This document shows, one piece after another, positions 50,740 to 58,659 of a stretch of 64,000 nucleotides of DNA. The stretch spans positions 124,001-188,000 of the IMG/VR virus record IMGVR_UViG_3300049460_000312, one strand, 5' to 3'. The translations under genes were made by a program, and so were the position numbers. Within the stretch, counting starts at the first letter, position 1. Each line of letters begins with the position of its first letter. The DNA comes from a virus. A model generated the notes under the pieces. That model had not been told where the DNA came from. It saw nothing but the letters and a program-made list of their open reading frames with translations, and did not search any database.

Positions 50740-51153
50740 TTAGCGGCTCCCGTAAAGGACTTTGAGTTCCCTCACGGTCTGCTCGTACAACGCGTCGCGT
50801 TCCGACGGCGGCCGAGGGATAGTGGGGCGTTCCTGCTTCTCCACCGTCGGTGCCGTGTGCGGTTCCACTTGCTCATCCTGACGCGGTGTCAACACCGCCA
50901 ACTTCGAGACAACCTTGTAATTGATAAACAAGGAGAGGATCAGGACCATCAACACGATGGTGAGGAACCGCCGGGACGACTGCATCTGGTTTACGCACCA
51001 GCGTGCGGCGGAAGAAGCAAATTGCATTTTCTTGCGGTCTTGCGTTTTACCCGTAGCGCGCTCTTTGGAAGCGTCTGTATCTTTGATTTTCTCGCCGACA
51101 AACATTTCTTTCAAAAAGGGCCATAGGCTAACAAGTAGCTGAATGAAAGCCAT
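50740..51153 (-). CDS. Membrane protein, 137 aa, candidate inner-membrane spanin partner
   Basis: ATG 51153 has AAGGAGC upstream. There are two hydrophobic segments: an amphipathic N-terminus (MAFIQLLVSLWPFLKEMFVG) and a clear membrane helix near residues 65-85 (FLTIVLMVLILSLFINYKVV) with basic residues before it, placing the N-terminal half in the cytoplasm and the Pro/Glu-rich C-terminus in the periplasm. The C-terminal domain is short (~50 residues) for a typical inner spanin, so another envelope role is possible. Immediately upstream of the lipoprotein gene, same direction. Confidence 0.62.
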   Translation of the reverse strand: MAFIQLLVSLWPFLKEMFVGEKIKDTDASKERATGKTQDRKKMQFASSAARWCVNQMQSSRRFLTIVLMVLILSLFINYKVVSKLAVLTPRQDEQVEPHTAPTVEKQERPTIPRPPSERDALYEQTVRELKVLYGSR

Positions 51154-51236
51154 GAAAGCTCCTTAATTCTGTGTGTTCGACCAGCTAATCCCCTGGTCTC
51201 GAAATACTCCCCGTTAAGCGAATTGGAGATCTAACA

Positions 51237-52565
51237 ATGTACTCAACCAAGAGCTTTTGCAACGTGTTTGCATTTGCCTCGAATGAGCCGGGAGTCGTGA
51301 CCCCGATCGGCGAATTGACGACGTATGCCGAAACGTTCACGAAGGAATTGGGTGTCTATCACCACTCCAGCCTCGATGGTTATGATCTGCTGAACTTTAG
51401 CAGCGCAACCGATGGGGTTAAAAAGGCAGTGTCCCAGACAATTGTTGACCAAGCCGTCGGCCTGGTCGATCTCGTCGTTCGCGCCACGCTGGGTACGTCA
51501 GGCGAACTCTACTACGACGAAATGCTGTTGCAGGTCAAGACGAAGGCAGAAACGCTTAATGCCAACGCCGTCGATATGGGTCCCATGGTCAATGCCGGGG
51601 CCTGGTGGGTGCCGGAATGGATCTCGTGGTCAGATGCGACTGCGGGTGCAGCCGACAACACGAACAAGGTGTGGCTCGGTCTGGAAGCCTTCAAGAACCA
51701 GTACACCGACTACGAAATCGTCGTGGTGCCGCCGCTCGATAACCTGGATCAGTTCTTCAATCCGGGCTCAATCGTCGAGTCCCTGATTAGCGCCATCACG
51801 CCCACTCAAATGATGGATCGTGCCGAGACCGCTAAAAACGGTTTCCCGGCCACGGTCACCCGTACCGATCCGTACCAGTATCTCGATCCAGTCAACACCG
51901 CGCGCAAGCTCGATGTCTACTGGACCGTGGTGATCTACGGCCCGGCCGGCAATGACCCCGACATCATCCGGGATGCGCTGGTGAATTACATCCTGGCGAA
52001 TTCGACGCATAGCCGCGCCGAGTGGGCGACGATCTTCCCGGACATCTTCAAGCGCACGGAGTTTATCTTCGCGCCGTTCTGGGACAGCTACGCCGCTGAG
52101 CAGCGCGTGTTCGACTACGGCATCTACAGCCCGATCGCCGATAACGCCAAGTGCGTCGACTGGCTCACGACCTATGCTGATGGCTACACCGCGGACCAGA
52201 TCAAATCGGTGTCGCAGGTGATGGGCTTTCCGTACCGGTCGCTGCTGATGGGTGTGGTGGGCAATATCGAGAACCGCGATGGCAAGATGCGGATCACCGA
52301 TTACTACCCGGACTTCATCAACGTGGGTTCCGACTCCACCGACTTCGGTCGTATGTCGATCCCGACTCAGCAATGGGCACAGGTGATGATGTCGCTGATC
52401 ACCACCGCAGAAGGCTTGACCCCGGCGACCGATATGCCGAAGGGCATGTACCGCGTCACGCGCGGCGCTCTCACCTACGTGGGGCTCACTTACAACCGGG
52501 TGCTGCTGCTGATCCTCGCCAAGTCCAACGTGCCAGCTACGGTCACCACGCCGCAAGGCCAGTAA
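51237..52565 (+). CDS. Probable virion structural protein, 442 aa
   Basis: ATG 51237 follows TTGGAGATCTAACA. The composition is Thr/Asp/Ala/Tyr-rich, with many strand-like segments (VRATLGTSGELYYDEMLLQV near residue 80), no signal peptide or enzyme motif. It is followed 12 bases later by the 205-aa gene, and the pair ends at a symmetrical terminator that also ends the spike gene from the other side. The neighbourhood (spike, fibres) suggests a tail or baseplate part. I do not recognise the family. Confidence 0.72.
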   Translation: MYSTKSFCNVFAFASNEPGVVTPIGELTTYAETFTKELGVYHHSSLDGYDLLNFSSATDGVKKAVSQTIVDQAVGLVDLVVRATLGTSGELYYDEMLLQVKTKAETLNANAVDMGPMVNAGAWWVPEWISWSDATAGAADNTNKVWLGLEAFKNQYTDYEIVVVPPLDNLDQFFNPGSIVESLISAITPTQMMDRAETAKNGFPATVTRTDPYQYLDPVNTARKLDVYWTVVIYGPAGNDPDIIRDALVNYILANSTHSRAEWATIFPDIFKRTEFIFAPFWDSYAAEQRVFDYGIYSPIADNAKCVDWLTTYADGYTADQIKSVSQVMGFPYRSLLMGVVGNIENRDGKMRITDYYPDFINVGSDSTDFGRMSIPTQQWAQVMMSLITTAEGLTPATDMPKGMYRVTRGALTYVGLTYNRVLLLILAKSNVPATVTTPQGQ

Positions 52566-52577
52566 TAGGAGGCCGAC

Positions 52578-53195
52578 ATGGCTTTGATCCCACCGATTGG
52601 CACCTCGGGCATTTACAAGCTCAAGGCGCCGTTTGACGCATTGCTGCAGTCGAACACCTCGTACCGGGCGGATGCCGCGCGCCGGATCTCGGACTATCTG
52701 GAACTCGGCGTCGATCCGTTCGAAGAGTTCTACGACAAGAACGGGCTGGCCAAAGAGATCTACGATGCGGACGTGACCAATCAGGTCGTGATCGTCTCCC
52801 TGGTCTCGGCTGCGGGTCACTGGGTGTACGTGCCCTCCACGTATATCCTTTCCTATCCGGATCTGAATGGTGTCGCCTACACGGTGATGGTGCTCGGGCT
52901 GGAACTGGGAGCGATTCCGCAGTACATGGATCTCTCGGGCCTGAAGAACGCGCTCTCGAACCTGTGTCGCGATACCGTAGGCGTGGTGCCGACCGTCAAG
53001 GAAGTGGCGATCTCTGCGGTGTCCAAGCTCTCCCAGGCCGATCACGACGCCCTGGAAGCGGGCCGGCAGGCATTGATTACCAATACCACGACCGACCGTG
53101 CCAAGTACTTGGCGCTGCAGGCGCAGTTCGCCGCGTTGCAGCAACAGTACGCTGCCTTGCAGGACTACATCAAGACGAAGCTCCCCCCGTCGTAA
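52578..53195 (+). CDS. Hypothetical virion-type protein with C-terminal coiled coil, 205 aa
   Basis: ATG 52578 follows AATAGGAGGCCGAC, a strong ribosome site. The first 140 residues are mixed, with aromatic strands (HWVYVPSTYILSYPDLNG), and the last ~50 residues form an Ala/Leu/Gln coiled coil (YLALQAQFAALQQQYAALQDY) consistent with trimer or dimer formation. Pairing with the 442-aa gene in one unit and closeness to spike and fibre genes suggest a baseplate or fibre attachment part, by inference. Confidence 0.72.
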   Translation: MALIPPIGTSGIYKLKAPFDALLQSNTSYRADAARRISDYLELGVDPFEEFYDKNGLAKEIYDADVTNQVVIVSLVSAAGHWVYVPSTYILSYPDLNGVAYTVMVLGLELGAIPQYMDLSGLKNALSNLCRDTVGVVPTVKEVAISAVSKLSQADHDALEAGRQALITNTTTDRAKYLALQAQFAALQQQYAALQDYIKTKLPPS

Positions 53196-53243
53196 CGACA
53201 GCATAAAGGCCAGGTGGGAAACCACCTGGCCTGATATGCCGTC
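53196..53243. terminator. Bidirectional terminator with constant flanks
   Basis: A perfect 10-bp stem GGCCAGGTGG-GAAA-CCACCTGGCC with left flank ACAGCATAAA and right flank TGATATGCCGTC. It closes the 205-aa gene and the convergent spike gene. Confidence 0.9.
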
Positions 53244-53251
53244 TAAACGGT

Positions 53252-54223
53252 TTAGTGCTGAACGTTCGTGAGGCCAGAGCCATCACCCACGAACTTCGGC
53301 GCGTTCACCGTGCCGTTGAAGGATGCCCCCTGCGTCGCCTGAATCTCGCCATTCAGTTGAATTGTACCCGAACCTGCACCCAACGTGACACCCGACTTCA
53401 TACCGCCGCCGAGCGTGAGGTTCGTGCCCACGATCGCCTCGGTCCCGCTCTGCAGGATTTCCGTGGCAATCGTCTTGGGCGTGATAAATTGAACTTCGGT
53501 AGGCGTCTTGATATACGCCCCACCCTGGGCCAGTACGTTGAACGTTCCCTGTACCTTGACGTTCATGTTACCCGGTACATTGATGTTCAGGTCCTCGTCG
53601 TTCATATCGAACGAACAGTCGGACGCGGTTTTCAACACCAGCCGCTTGGCGGCCGAATCCATGAACATGACGTTCTGGATCGTGTCGAGGAACTGAAAGA
53701 TCCCGTCCTTGGTGTTGAGCATAAGGTCGTAGCCATACGGCTCGTCGTTGCTCTGCGAGGTATGGAAATGCACGAGTCCTTTATGCGTGGAGATTTCCAG
53801 GAAGTACGTGGTGTCTTCCGTGGCGTCGTCTCCTTCCGCTTTCGTTGCACTGAAGGCCCAGATGACCGTTTCAAGCTTACGCAGTTGCGGGTCATATTCT
53901 AGCTCACTCCAGTAATATTTATCGGCATCCGCAAACTTCCAGATACAGACCTTTTCCCCCCGCCGCACGTCCGGCGAGGTCTTACGGTTTGAGCCAAACG
54001 GCAACCAGCGTGCCGTCAGGGTATTGGCACTGCGCACCGTGGATTCGAAGGAGGCGCCATCGGCATCCTCGCCCTTCACGTTGTTGGAGCTGAGGTTATC
54101 GGTCAGCTCACCGTTATTCATGGGCACCTGTTCCATCGGGGTGACCTGAATCTCGTTGGACTTAAGTGACTTGTTCGCCGCCACTACGCCGTACGAGTAC
54201 ATCTGTAACTTACTGGCTTCCAT
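53252..54223 (-). CDS. Baseplate central spike-like protein (gpV/gp5 C-terminal type), 323 aa
   Basis: The N-terminal 180 residues are mixed strand/loop, with an OB-like look, and the C-terminal half is a repetitive beta structure: LNINVPGNMNVKVQG, TFNVLAQGGAYIKTP, LTLGGGMKSGVTLG, TIQLNGEIQA, FNGTVNAPKFVGDG. Such octad-like V/G repeats build the trimeric beta-helix needle that punctures the outer membrane in contractile phages. It ends with DGSGLTNVQH, a common end in spike and fibre proteins. The gene is convergent with virion genes and divergent from the SbcC-like gene. ATG 54223 has no clear ribosome site (GACGAGTAGCCC upstream). PAAR-like tip not seen. Confidence 0.72.
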   Translation of the reverse strand: MEASKLQMYSYGVVAANKSLKSNEIQVTPMEQVPMNNGELTDNLSSNNVKGEDADGASFESTVRSANTLTARWLPFGSNRKTSPDVRRGEKVCIWKFADADKYYWSELEYDPQLRKLETVIWAFSATKAEGDDATEDTTYFLEISTHKGLVHFHTSQSNDEPYGYDLMLNTKDGIFQFLDTIQNVMFMDSAAKRLVLKTASDCSFDMNDEDLNINVPGNMNVKVQGTFNVLAQGGAYIKTPTEVQFITPKTIATEILQSGTEAIVGTNLTLGGGMKSGVTLGAGSGTIQLNGEIQATQGASFNGTVNAPKFVGDGSGLTNVQH

Positions 54224-54243
54224 GGGCTACTCGTCTGATGAAA

Positions 54244-54255
54244 GTCAAAATTGAC
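54244..54255. promoter_or_regulatory. GTCAA-AA-TTGAC palindrome between divergent genes
   Basis: Five-base perfect arms with two central A, in the 88-base gap between the spike gene and the SbcC-like gene. Small, but well placed for an operator controlling two divergent promoters. Confidence 0.35.
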
Positions 54256-54311
54256 ACTTCCGGGGAATCTGATGTTGGCAGTCTGCACCAAAATCTCAAA
54301 GAATTAACCCA

Positions 54312-56798
54312 ATGAAAATCCTGGAACTTGAACTCGACCTGTATAAGCGTCTGCCGAGCTACGTGCGGCACTTCAAATTGACGCTTAAAGAAATCGTCCA
54401 GTTGATTCTGGGCACCAACGGTTCGGGCAAAAGCTCGATCCTCTTCGAACTCACGCCACTCCCGGCGAATAAGAACTTTTACCATAAGGGCGGCAGAAAG
54501 CGGGTGCTGATTGCGCACCTCGGTAAGACGTATGAACTGATCTCAGACTTTAGCGACGGTCAGGACCACTACTTCATCGTGGATGGGGAAAACCTGAATA
54601 TCGGGCGCACCGTCACGATCCAGAAGGAACTGGTCAAGGAGCACTTTGGCGTCACCACTGAAACGCATGAAATCATGCTGGGTGAGGAGAAGTTCACTTC
54701 GATGGCAGCGTCCCGGCGTCGGGAAGTCTACACGATGCTCTGCGTGGTGGATTACACCTACGCGATCAAGCTGTACCAGAAGATCCAGACCGCCATGCGC
54801 GATGATCACGGTACGGTCAAGAATCTGAAGAAGCGCCTGGCTACCGAAACAGCCAATGCGCTGAAAGAGGAAGAGATCGCGTCGATGCGCAATCGTCTCG
54901 CTGAGCTGAACAAAGAATCGCAGTCAATGTACATGCTGCGTAACGCCAATGCCCCGACGGTACTGGGCGCGCGTTCAGTGGCGGAAGCCGCGAAGGCCAC
55001 CATCGACGAGCTGCTGAACCGCTTCCGCAGTGTCCGGCAGATCCTGCGGGACAAGTGCTATATCACCCCGGAAGAGTATCAGGAAGACATTGATACGCTG
55101 CGGGCGGAGTTGCACGGTATCGAAGGCGTCTATGCCCGCGCCTCGGAAGAGTTCATCAAAGCCGCTTCCGAAGTCGATTCGGTCTCCGATTTGGAGAACG
55201 AAGACGTCGCCAAGCTGCAGGATGACATCATCGCTGCGAATAAGAAGGCGCAAGCCCTCCTAGAAACGCGTAAGAAGCCGCTGGAGGGCTTCAAGCCCCT
55301 CGCCGCAAGCCAATCCATGGAGCTGGTGTACGAATCGCTCTACGAGGTTCTCACCAACCTTCCTGCCGATCCGGATGGTTTGATGACTTCGCAGGCTTTG
55401 GGTGAAGTCACAGACAAATTGCGCGATCTGGAACTCTCCCTGAGCGTGAACAAGGACAAGCTCGCAGGCTTCGAACACCGCGAAAAGCATCTGGTGGAGC
55501 TGGCGGGCGCCGAAGCGGTGAGTTGTCCGAAGTGTGAACATTCGTTCCGGATGGGCTATTCGGAAAACGAACACACGAGCCTCAAGGAACGCATCACCTT
55601 GGGTCAGGGTTTTCTCAGCACGCTCACCAAGCAGATTGCTCTGCACAAGGAGCAGTACGAGAAGCTCAGCCACTACGCGAATCTGTACAAGGAGTATGTC
55701 CGGATCACGCGTAACACCCCGGAGCTGCAACCGTTGTGGGATCTGATTACCGGTGAAGATCAGTTGCGGCGTTCCCCGCAGCACTGCATCACCTTGATCG
55801 AACTGGTGCGCAGTGACCTGCGCATTGAAATGCAGGTCATGGCGATTCGGGAAAAGATTGCCACCGACATGCAACGTCTGAAGCTGGCGCAGTATGCCCA
55901 GTCCGAAGCGATCAAGGGCAAGAAGACACGACTGCATCAGCTGGAAGAGGAAATTGGTCGGCTCTCGCGCCAGAAGGTCTCGGTGCAGGAGCGTTTGAAT
56001 GGCTTGGTCACCACGCAGCGCCAGATCAAGCACATGTACGAGATTGGTGACCGGATGCACCAGGCCCAGAAGGACTTTGGTCAGGCGAGCATTGGCATCA
56101 TCGATGCGGTAAAGAACGAGATCATCGACGAAGCACTGGCCGATACGCACCGGGAGATTGCGACGCTCTCCACCCGAGTGAATTCGATCAACCAGCACGA
56201 GGCGCTGATCCATGACCTGAAGCAGCAGATCGCTAACCATGAGAAATCCGAAAAGGCCCACAAGGCTTTGTCGGCCGCTTTGTCTCCGGTGGATGGTCTG
56301 ATCGCAGAAGGCATGCTCGGCTTTATCCGTAACTACGTGGCGCGCATGAACGCGCTGATCGCCAAGGTCTGGACGTACCGGATGGAAGTGCATGATTGCT
56401 CGACGGAAGAAGAGTCGGCGGAGCTGAACTACAAGTTCCCGTTGACCGTGGAGCACAACCCCGATCCGGTGGATGACGTCGCTAAGGGTTCGTCGGGCCA
56501 GAAAGAGATGATCGATCTGGCGTTCCGGATTGTGGCGGCGCAGTGTCTGGGGCTGGACAAGGGACCGCTCTCGCTTGATGAATTTGGCAAGACCTTTGAC
56601 GAGTCACACCGCGCTGCCGCCACCATGGTAGTGCAGCAGTTGATTGACCAGCTGAGCTTTTCGCAGCTGTTTATGATTTCCCACTACGAGTCGAGCTACG
56701 GGGCGTTCTACAACGCACAGATTTCCGTGATCGATAAACGCAACATCACTGTCCCAGTCAACCGCAAGTTTAACGAACACACGGTACTGGCCGCTTGA
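54312..56798 (+). CDS. SbcC/Rad50-like (T4 gp46-type) ATPase, 828 aa
   Basis: SbcC/Rad50 ATPases form a two-ended clamp on DNA with a nuclease partner and process breaks and replication ends. The protein has Walker A GTNGSGKSS with Lys40 and two long coiled-coil regions (for example residues 160-330 and 560-680). Between them CPKC at ~404 fits the zinc hook at the coil apex. The ABC signature (SSGQKEM) is near 727, Walker B (PLSLDEFG) near 754 and the H-loop (MISHYES) near 790. The order is complete, so the ATPase should be active. ATG 54312 is preceded by AAAGAATTAACCCA. The expected SbcD/gp47 nuclease partner is not in the window. Confidence 0.85.
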   Translation: MKILELELDLYKRLPSYVRHFKLTLKEIVQLILGTNGSGKSSILFELTPLPANKNFYHKGGRKRVLIAHLGKTYELISDFSDGQDHYFIVDGENLNIGRTVTIQKELVKEHFGVTTETHEIMLGEEKFTSMAASRRREVYTMLCVVDYTYAIKLYQKIQTAMRDDHGTVKNLKKRLATETANALKEEEIASMRNRLAELNKESQSMYMLRNANAPTVLGARSVAEAAKATIDELLNRFRSVRQILRDKCYITPEEYQEDIDTLRAELHGIEGVYARASEEFIKAASEVDSVSDLENEDVAKLQDDIIAANKKAQALLETRKKPLEGFKPLAASQSMELVYESLYEVLTNLPADPDGLMTSQALGEVTDKLRDLELSLSVNKDKLAGFEHREKHLVELAGAEAVSCPKCEHSFRMGYSENEHTSLKERITLGQGFLSTLTKQIALHKEQYEKLSHYANLYKEYVRITRNTPELQPLWDLITGEDQLRRSPQHCITLIELVRSDLRIEMQVMAIREKIATDMQRLKLAQYAQSEAIKGKKTRLHQLEEEIGRLSRQKVSVQERLNGLVTTQRQIKHMYEIGDRMHQAQKDFGQASIGIIDAVKNEIIDEALADTHREIATLSTRVNSINQHEALIHDLKQQIANHEKSEKAHKALSAALSPVDGLIAEGMLGFIRNYVARMNALIAKVWTYRMEVHDCSTEEESAELNYKFPLTVEHNPDPVDDVAKGSSGQKEMIDLAFRIVAAQCLGLDKGPLSLDEFGKTFDESHRAAATMVVQQLIDQLSFSQLFMISHYESSYGAFYNAQISVIDKRNITVPVNRKFNEHTVLAA

Positions 56799-56805
56799 GG
56801 CTAAC

Positions 56806-57657
56806 ATGAAGTCAAAACTCACGAACCGGAGCATGGGGACGCTCCGGCATCGTAAGGCTTACGTCGCTCAGCAGAACCGGGAACGCCGTCAGTATCACGA
56901 TGAAAACAAGAGAACCCACAAACGGGCCATGACGTGCCTGCTGATGATTATTGATCAGATCGATCAGTCGGTGCCGGAGTCGGCGTGGCTCGAACTCGGT
57001 AGGGACTACTATGCCGAGGAAGTCGAACGACTCGGCTCATTCGTCGTGCCGGACGAGTATCGTTGGGGTCTGTTTCCGGGCAGCACCTACGAATATGTGA
57101 AAAGCCATGACGAGGTGTTTCAGAACCTGTACTTGTGGTGTCGGGAAGGCTATGCAATCGACAGGTTCTGGGATGAACGAAACGCCTACCTGCTGGCAGA
57201 TCGGCAATACATGCCCGGTTACCGATCGATGAACTGGTGTTACCTGGACCAGGGACTGTTGATCGATTATCAGAACCTGGGTGATACTCAAGCCCTCCGG
57301 ATTGCGCTGGCCGAATATAAAGCGCAAGGCCGTGGGCTTGAACACGACGGTAAAGGCAATCTGTGGGCGTTCTATCACAGTGTGGTCCAGTTTCAAAACC
57401 GTCCCGTGTATCGGGCCGGAATGGGTTACTGCTACTGGCTGGATACCGGGCTGGAGCTGAATGTTAATGAGCACCATCAGTTTCTGTCGTTCTTGGGCGA
57501 CCACAAGCACGCCGTCGCGCGGCCCCGCTCTTCACGGATTTATTGGTGGGCAGGCGCTATCGTATTGGGAGCGACCTGCGCTGCACTCTTCGCCACCTGT
57601 TCGAGCCATCCTCGCCCGGTTGACCGGACCACTAGCACTTACCATCCACAAGGTTAG
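56806..57657 (+). CDS. Hypothetical protein with C-terminal membrane segment, 283 aa
   Basis: ATG 56806 lies 7 bases after the SbcC-like stop (GAGGCTAAC as ribosome site). The first 45 residues are very basic (RSMGTLRHRKAYVAQQNRER), the middle is Trp/Tyr-rich with repeated acidic-aromatic phrases, and one hydrophobic helix (IYWWAGAIVLGATCAALFATC) lies near residues 245-265 followed by a short polar tail. This suggests a protein anchored in the inner membrane by its C-terminus with a large cytoplasmic part. Cotranscribed with the SbcC-like gene. Function unknown. Confidence 0.7.
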   Translation: MKSKLTNRSMGTLRHRKAYVAQQNRERRQYHDENKRTHKRAMTCLLMIIDQIDQSVPESAWLELGRDYYAEEVERLGSFVVPDEYRWGLFPGSTYEYVKSHDEVFQNLYLWCREGYAIDRFWDERNAYLLADRQYMPGYRSMNWCYLDQGLLIDYQNLGDTQALRIALAEYKAQGRGLEHDGKGNLWAFYHSVVQFQNRPVYRAGMGYCYWLDTGLELNVNEHHQFLSFLGDHKHAVARPRSSRIYWWAGAIVLGATCAALFATCSSHPRPVDRTTSTYHPQG

Positions 57658-57672
57658 GGAATTTAGACAGTC

Positions 57673-57807
57673 ATGAAGACGCACGCCATACAACAAAAAA
57701 CCGGACAAGGCAACGAACTCGTTATCCGGCTGCCCGCCATTATGTTTCTGATCTATATGCTTGTCGCCCTCCTCGCCTACTGCAAGGGCTGGTGGCCGTT
57801 TAACTAA
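57673..57807 (+). CDS. Small membrane protein, 44 aa
   Basis: ATG 57673 to TAA 57805-57807. The product begins with a polar, basic part (MKTHAIQQKTGQGNE), then a single hydrophobic helix (LPAIMFLIYMLVALLAYCKG) and a short end (WWPFN), so it is a one-pass membrane peptide. The ribosome site is weak (AGGGAATTTAGACAGTC). It lies 15 bases after the 283-aa membrane protein and 16 before the next small gene, forming a cluster of small envelope-directed genes. Holin-like or regulatory peptide are possible; neither is shown. Confidence 0.58.
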   Translation: MKTHAIQQKTGQGNELVIRLPAIMFLIYMLVALLAYCKGWWPFN

Positions 57808-57823
57808 CTGCCAGGACACCACT

Positions 57824-58033
57824 ATGACTCCACGCACCCGACCCAAGAAAGAACGACTCCGGCTGCGCAAGAGACGAATCATTGAGGTGGACCTACTGCG
57901 AGTATTTACTTGCAGATACGTGACGCCTCGAACCGAGACAACTTTCGAAGCATTGTGGTTACTGGGCGAGCTCTTTACCGCCATGGTGACCATCTGCTGT
58001 GTACGGAGTCTTCACTCCTGGGTGCCGCGGTAG
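57824..58033 (+). CDS. Small basic protein, 69 aa
   Basis: ATG 57824 with CAGGACACCACT upstream is preferred over the frame's first start at 57761. The first 25 residues are strongly basic (TPRTRPKKERLRLRKRRI), followed by a moderately hydrophobic segment (ALWLLGELFTAMVTICCV) that may be a membrane helix or a buried helix. No known family. Last gene of the rightward unit that starts with the SbcC-like gene, ended by a symmetrical terminator. Confidence 0.55.
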   Translation: MTPRTRPKKERLRLRKRRIIEVDLLRVFTCRYVTPRTETTFEALWLLGELFTAMVTICCVRSLHSWVPR

Positions 58034-58047
58034 TTAGGCGTCGTAGC

Positions 58048-58086
58048 GTCATAAGGGCCGGGGTTACCCCCGGCCTTTTATGCCGT
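58048..58086. terminator. Bidirectional terminator with constant flanks
   Basis: GGGCCGGGG-TTA-CCCCCGGCC flanked by CGTCATAA on the left and TTTTATGCCGTCG on the right. It ends the rightward small-gene unit and the leftward 182-aa gene. Confidence 0.88.
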
Positions 58087-58094
58087 CGTTTTGA

Positions 58095-58643
58095 TTACGC
58101 AGCCACGTATTCGTTAAACCCATTGAGATCCTGATTCTGGATCATCGGCCCACCATCGAGCAGCGCAGTGTTGGGTCGGAAGGTTTTGCTGTGCACCCAC
58201 AGCAGCGACTCAGGATGCGCTTCCAACGTGATCCCGGCGTACACTTCTTCAATTGTGGTGTACTCGTGATCGACGATATCGGACACCGCGATCGGATACG
58301 GCATCACCGCATTGATCTGGTCGAGCAGCTCCGAGATCTTGAAAGGCAGGTGAACGGGAGTCACGCTCCCAAGGTCGCTATCCTGCGTGTGGTTGATGAT
58401 GCAGCGACGCCGGTACAGAAAGCCCGAGCCTTGGACCCAGAAGCGCTTGTCGTAGTGGACATCGATCTGAGCCGGGATAAACGTATTCGGATCGAGATCC
58501 AGATCCTTGCGGGGATCGACTTCCGAAGGTTTGCCGAACTTGACCTTTTCGAGCGGGATGGATTCCCCTGTTGCCTCGTAGATCAGATACAGCAGAACCT
58601 GTTCACGACTTTTTCCTACGTCGTGTTCGTCAATAACAACCAT
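58095..58643 (-). CDS. Hypothetical virion-type protein, 182 aa
   Basis: ATG 58643 has GGAGAAATC upstream. The product is acidic, strand-rich and aromatic (FWVQGSGFLYRRRCIINHTQ), with no signal, membrane segment or catalytic motif. It lies 16 bases after the 419-aa gene in the same direction and before a terminator, so the two are cotranscribed. Position directly upstream of the tail fibre genes suggests a fibre-connector or baseplate part, by inference only. Confidence 0.7.
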   Translation of the reverse strand: MVVIDEHDVGKSREQVLLYLIYEATGESIPLEKVKFGKPSEVDPRKDLDLDPNTFIPAQIDVHYDKRFWVQGSGFLYRRRCIINHTQDSDLGSVTPVHLPFKISELLDQINAVMPYPIAVSDIVDHEYTTIEEVYAGITLEAHPESLLWVHSKTFRPNTALLDGGPMIQNQDLNGFNEYVAA

Positions 58644-58659
58644 GATTTCTCCAGGTGCG

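Noticed and set aside
50740-51153. Holin as the identity of the 137-aa membrane protein
   Set aside because: It has a single clear membrane helix in the middle, a long soluble C-terminus and a lipoprotein partner, unlike typical small two- or three-helix holins.
51768-53225. 485-codon open frame on the minus strand
   Set aside because: Antisense to the 442-aa and 205-aa genes, which have strong ribosome sites and structural-protein composition.
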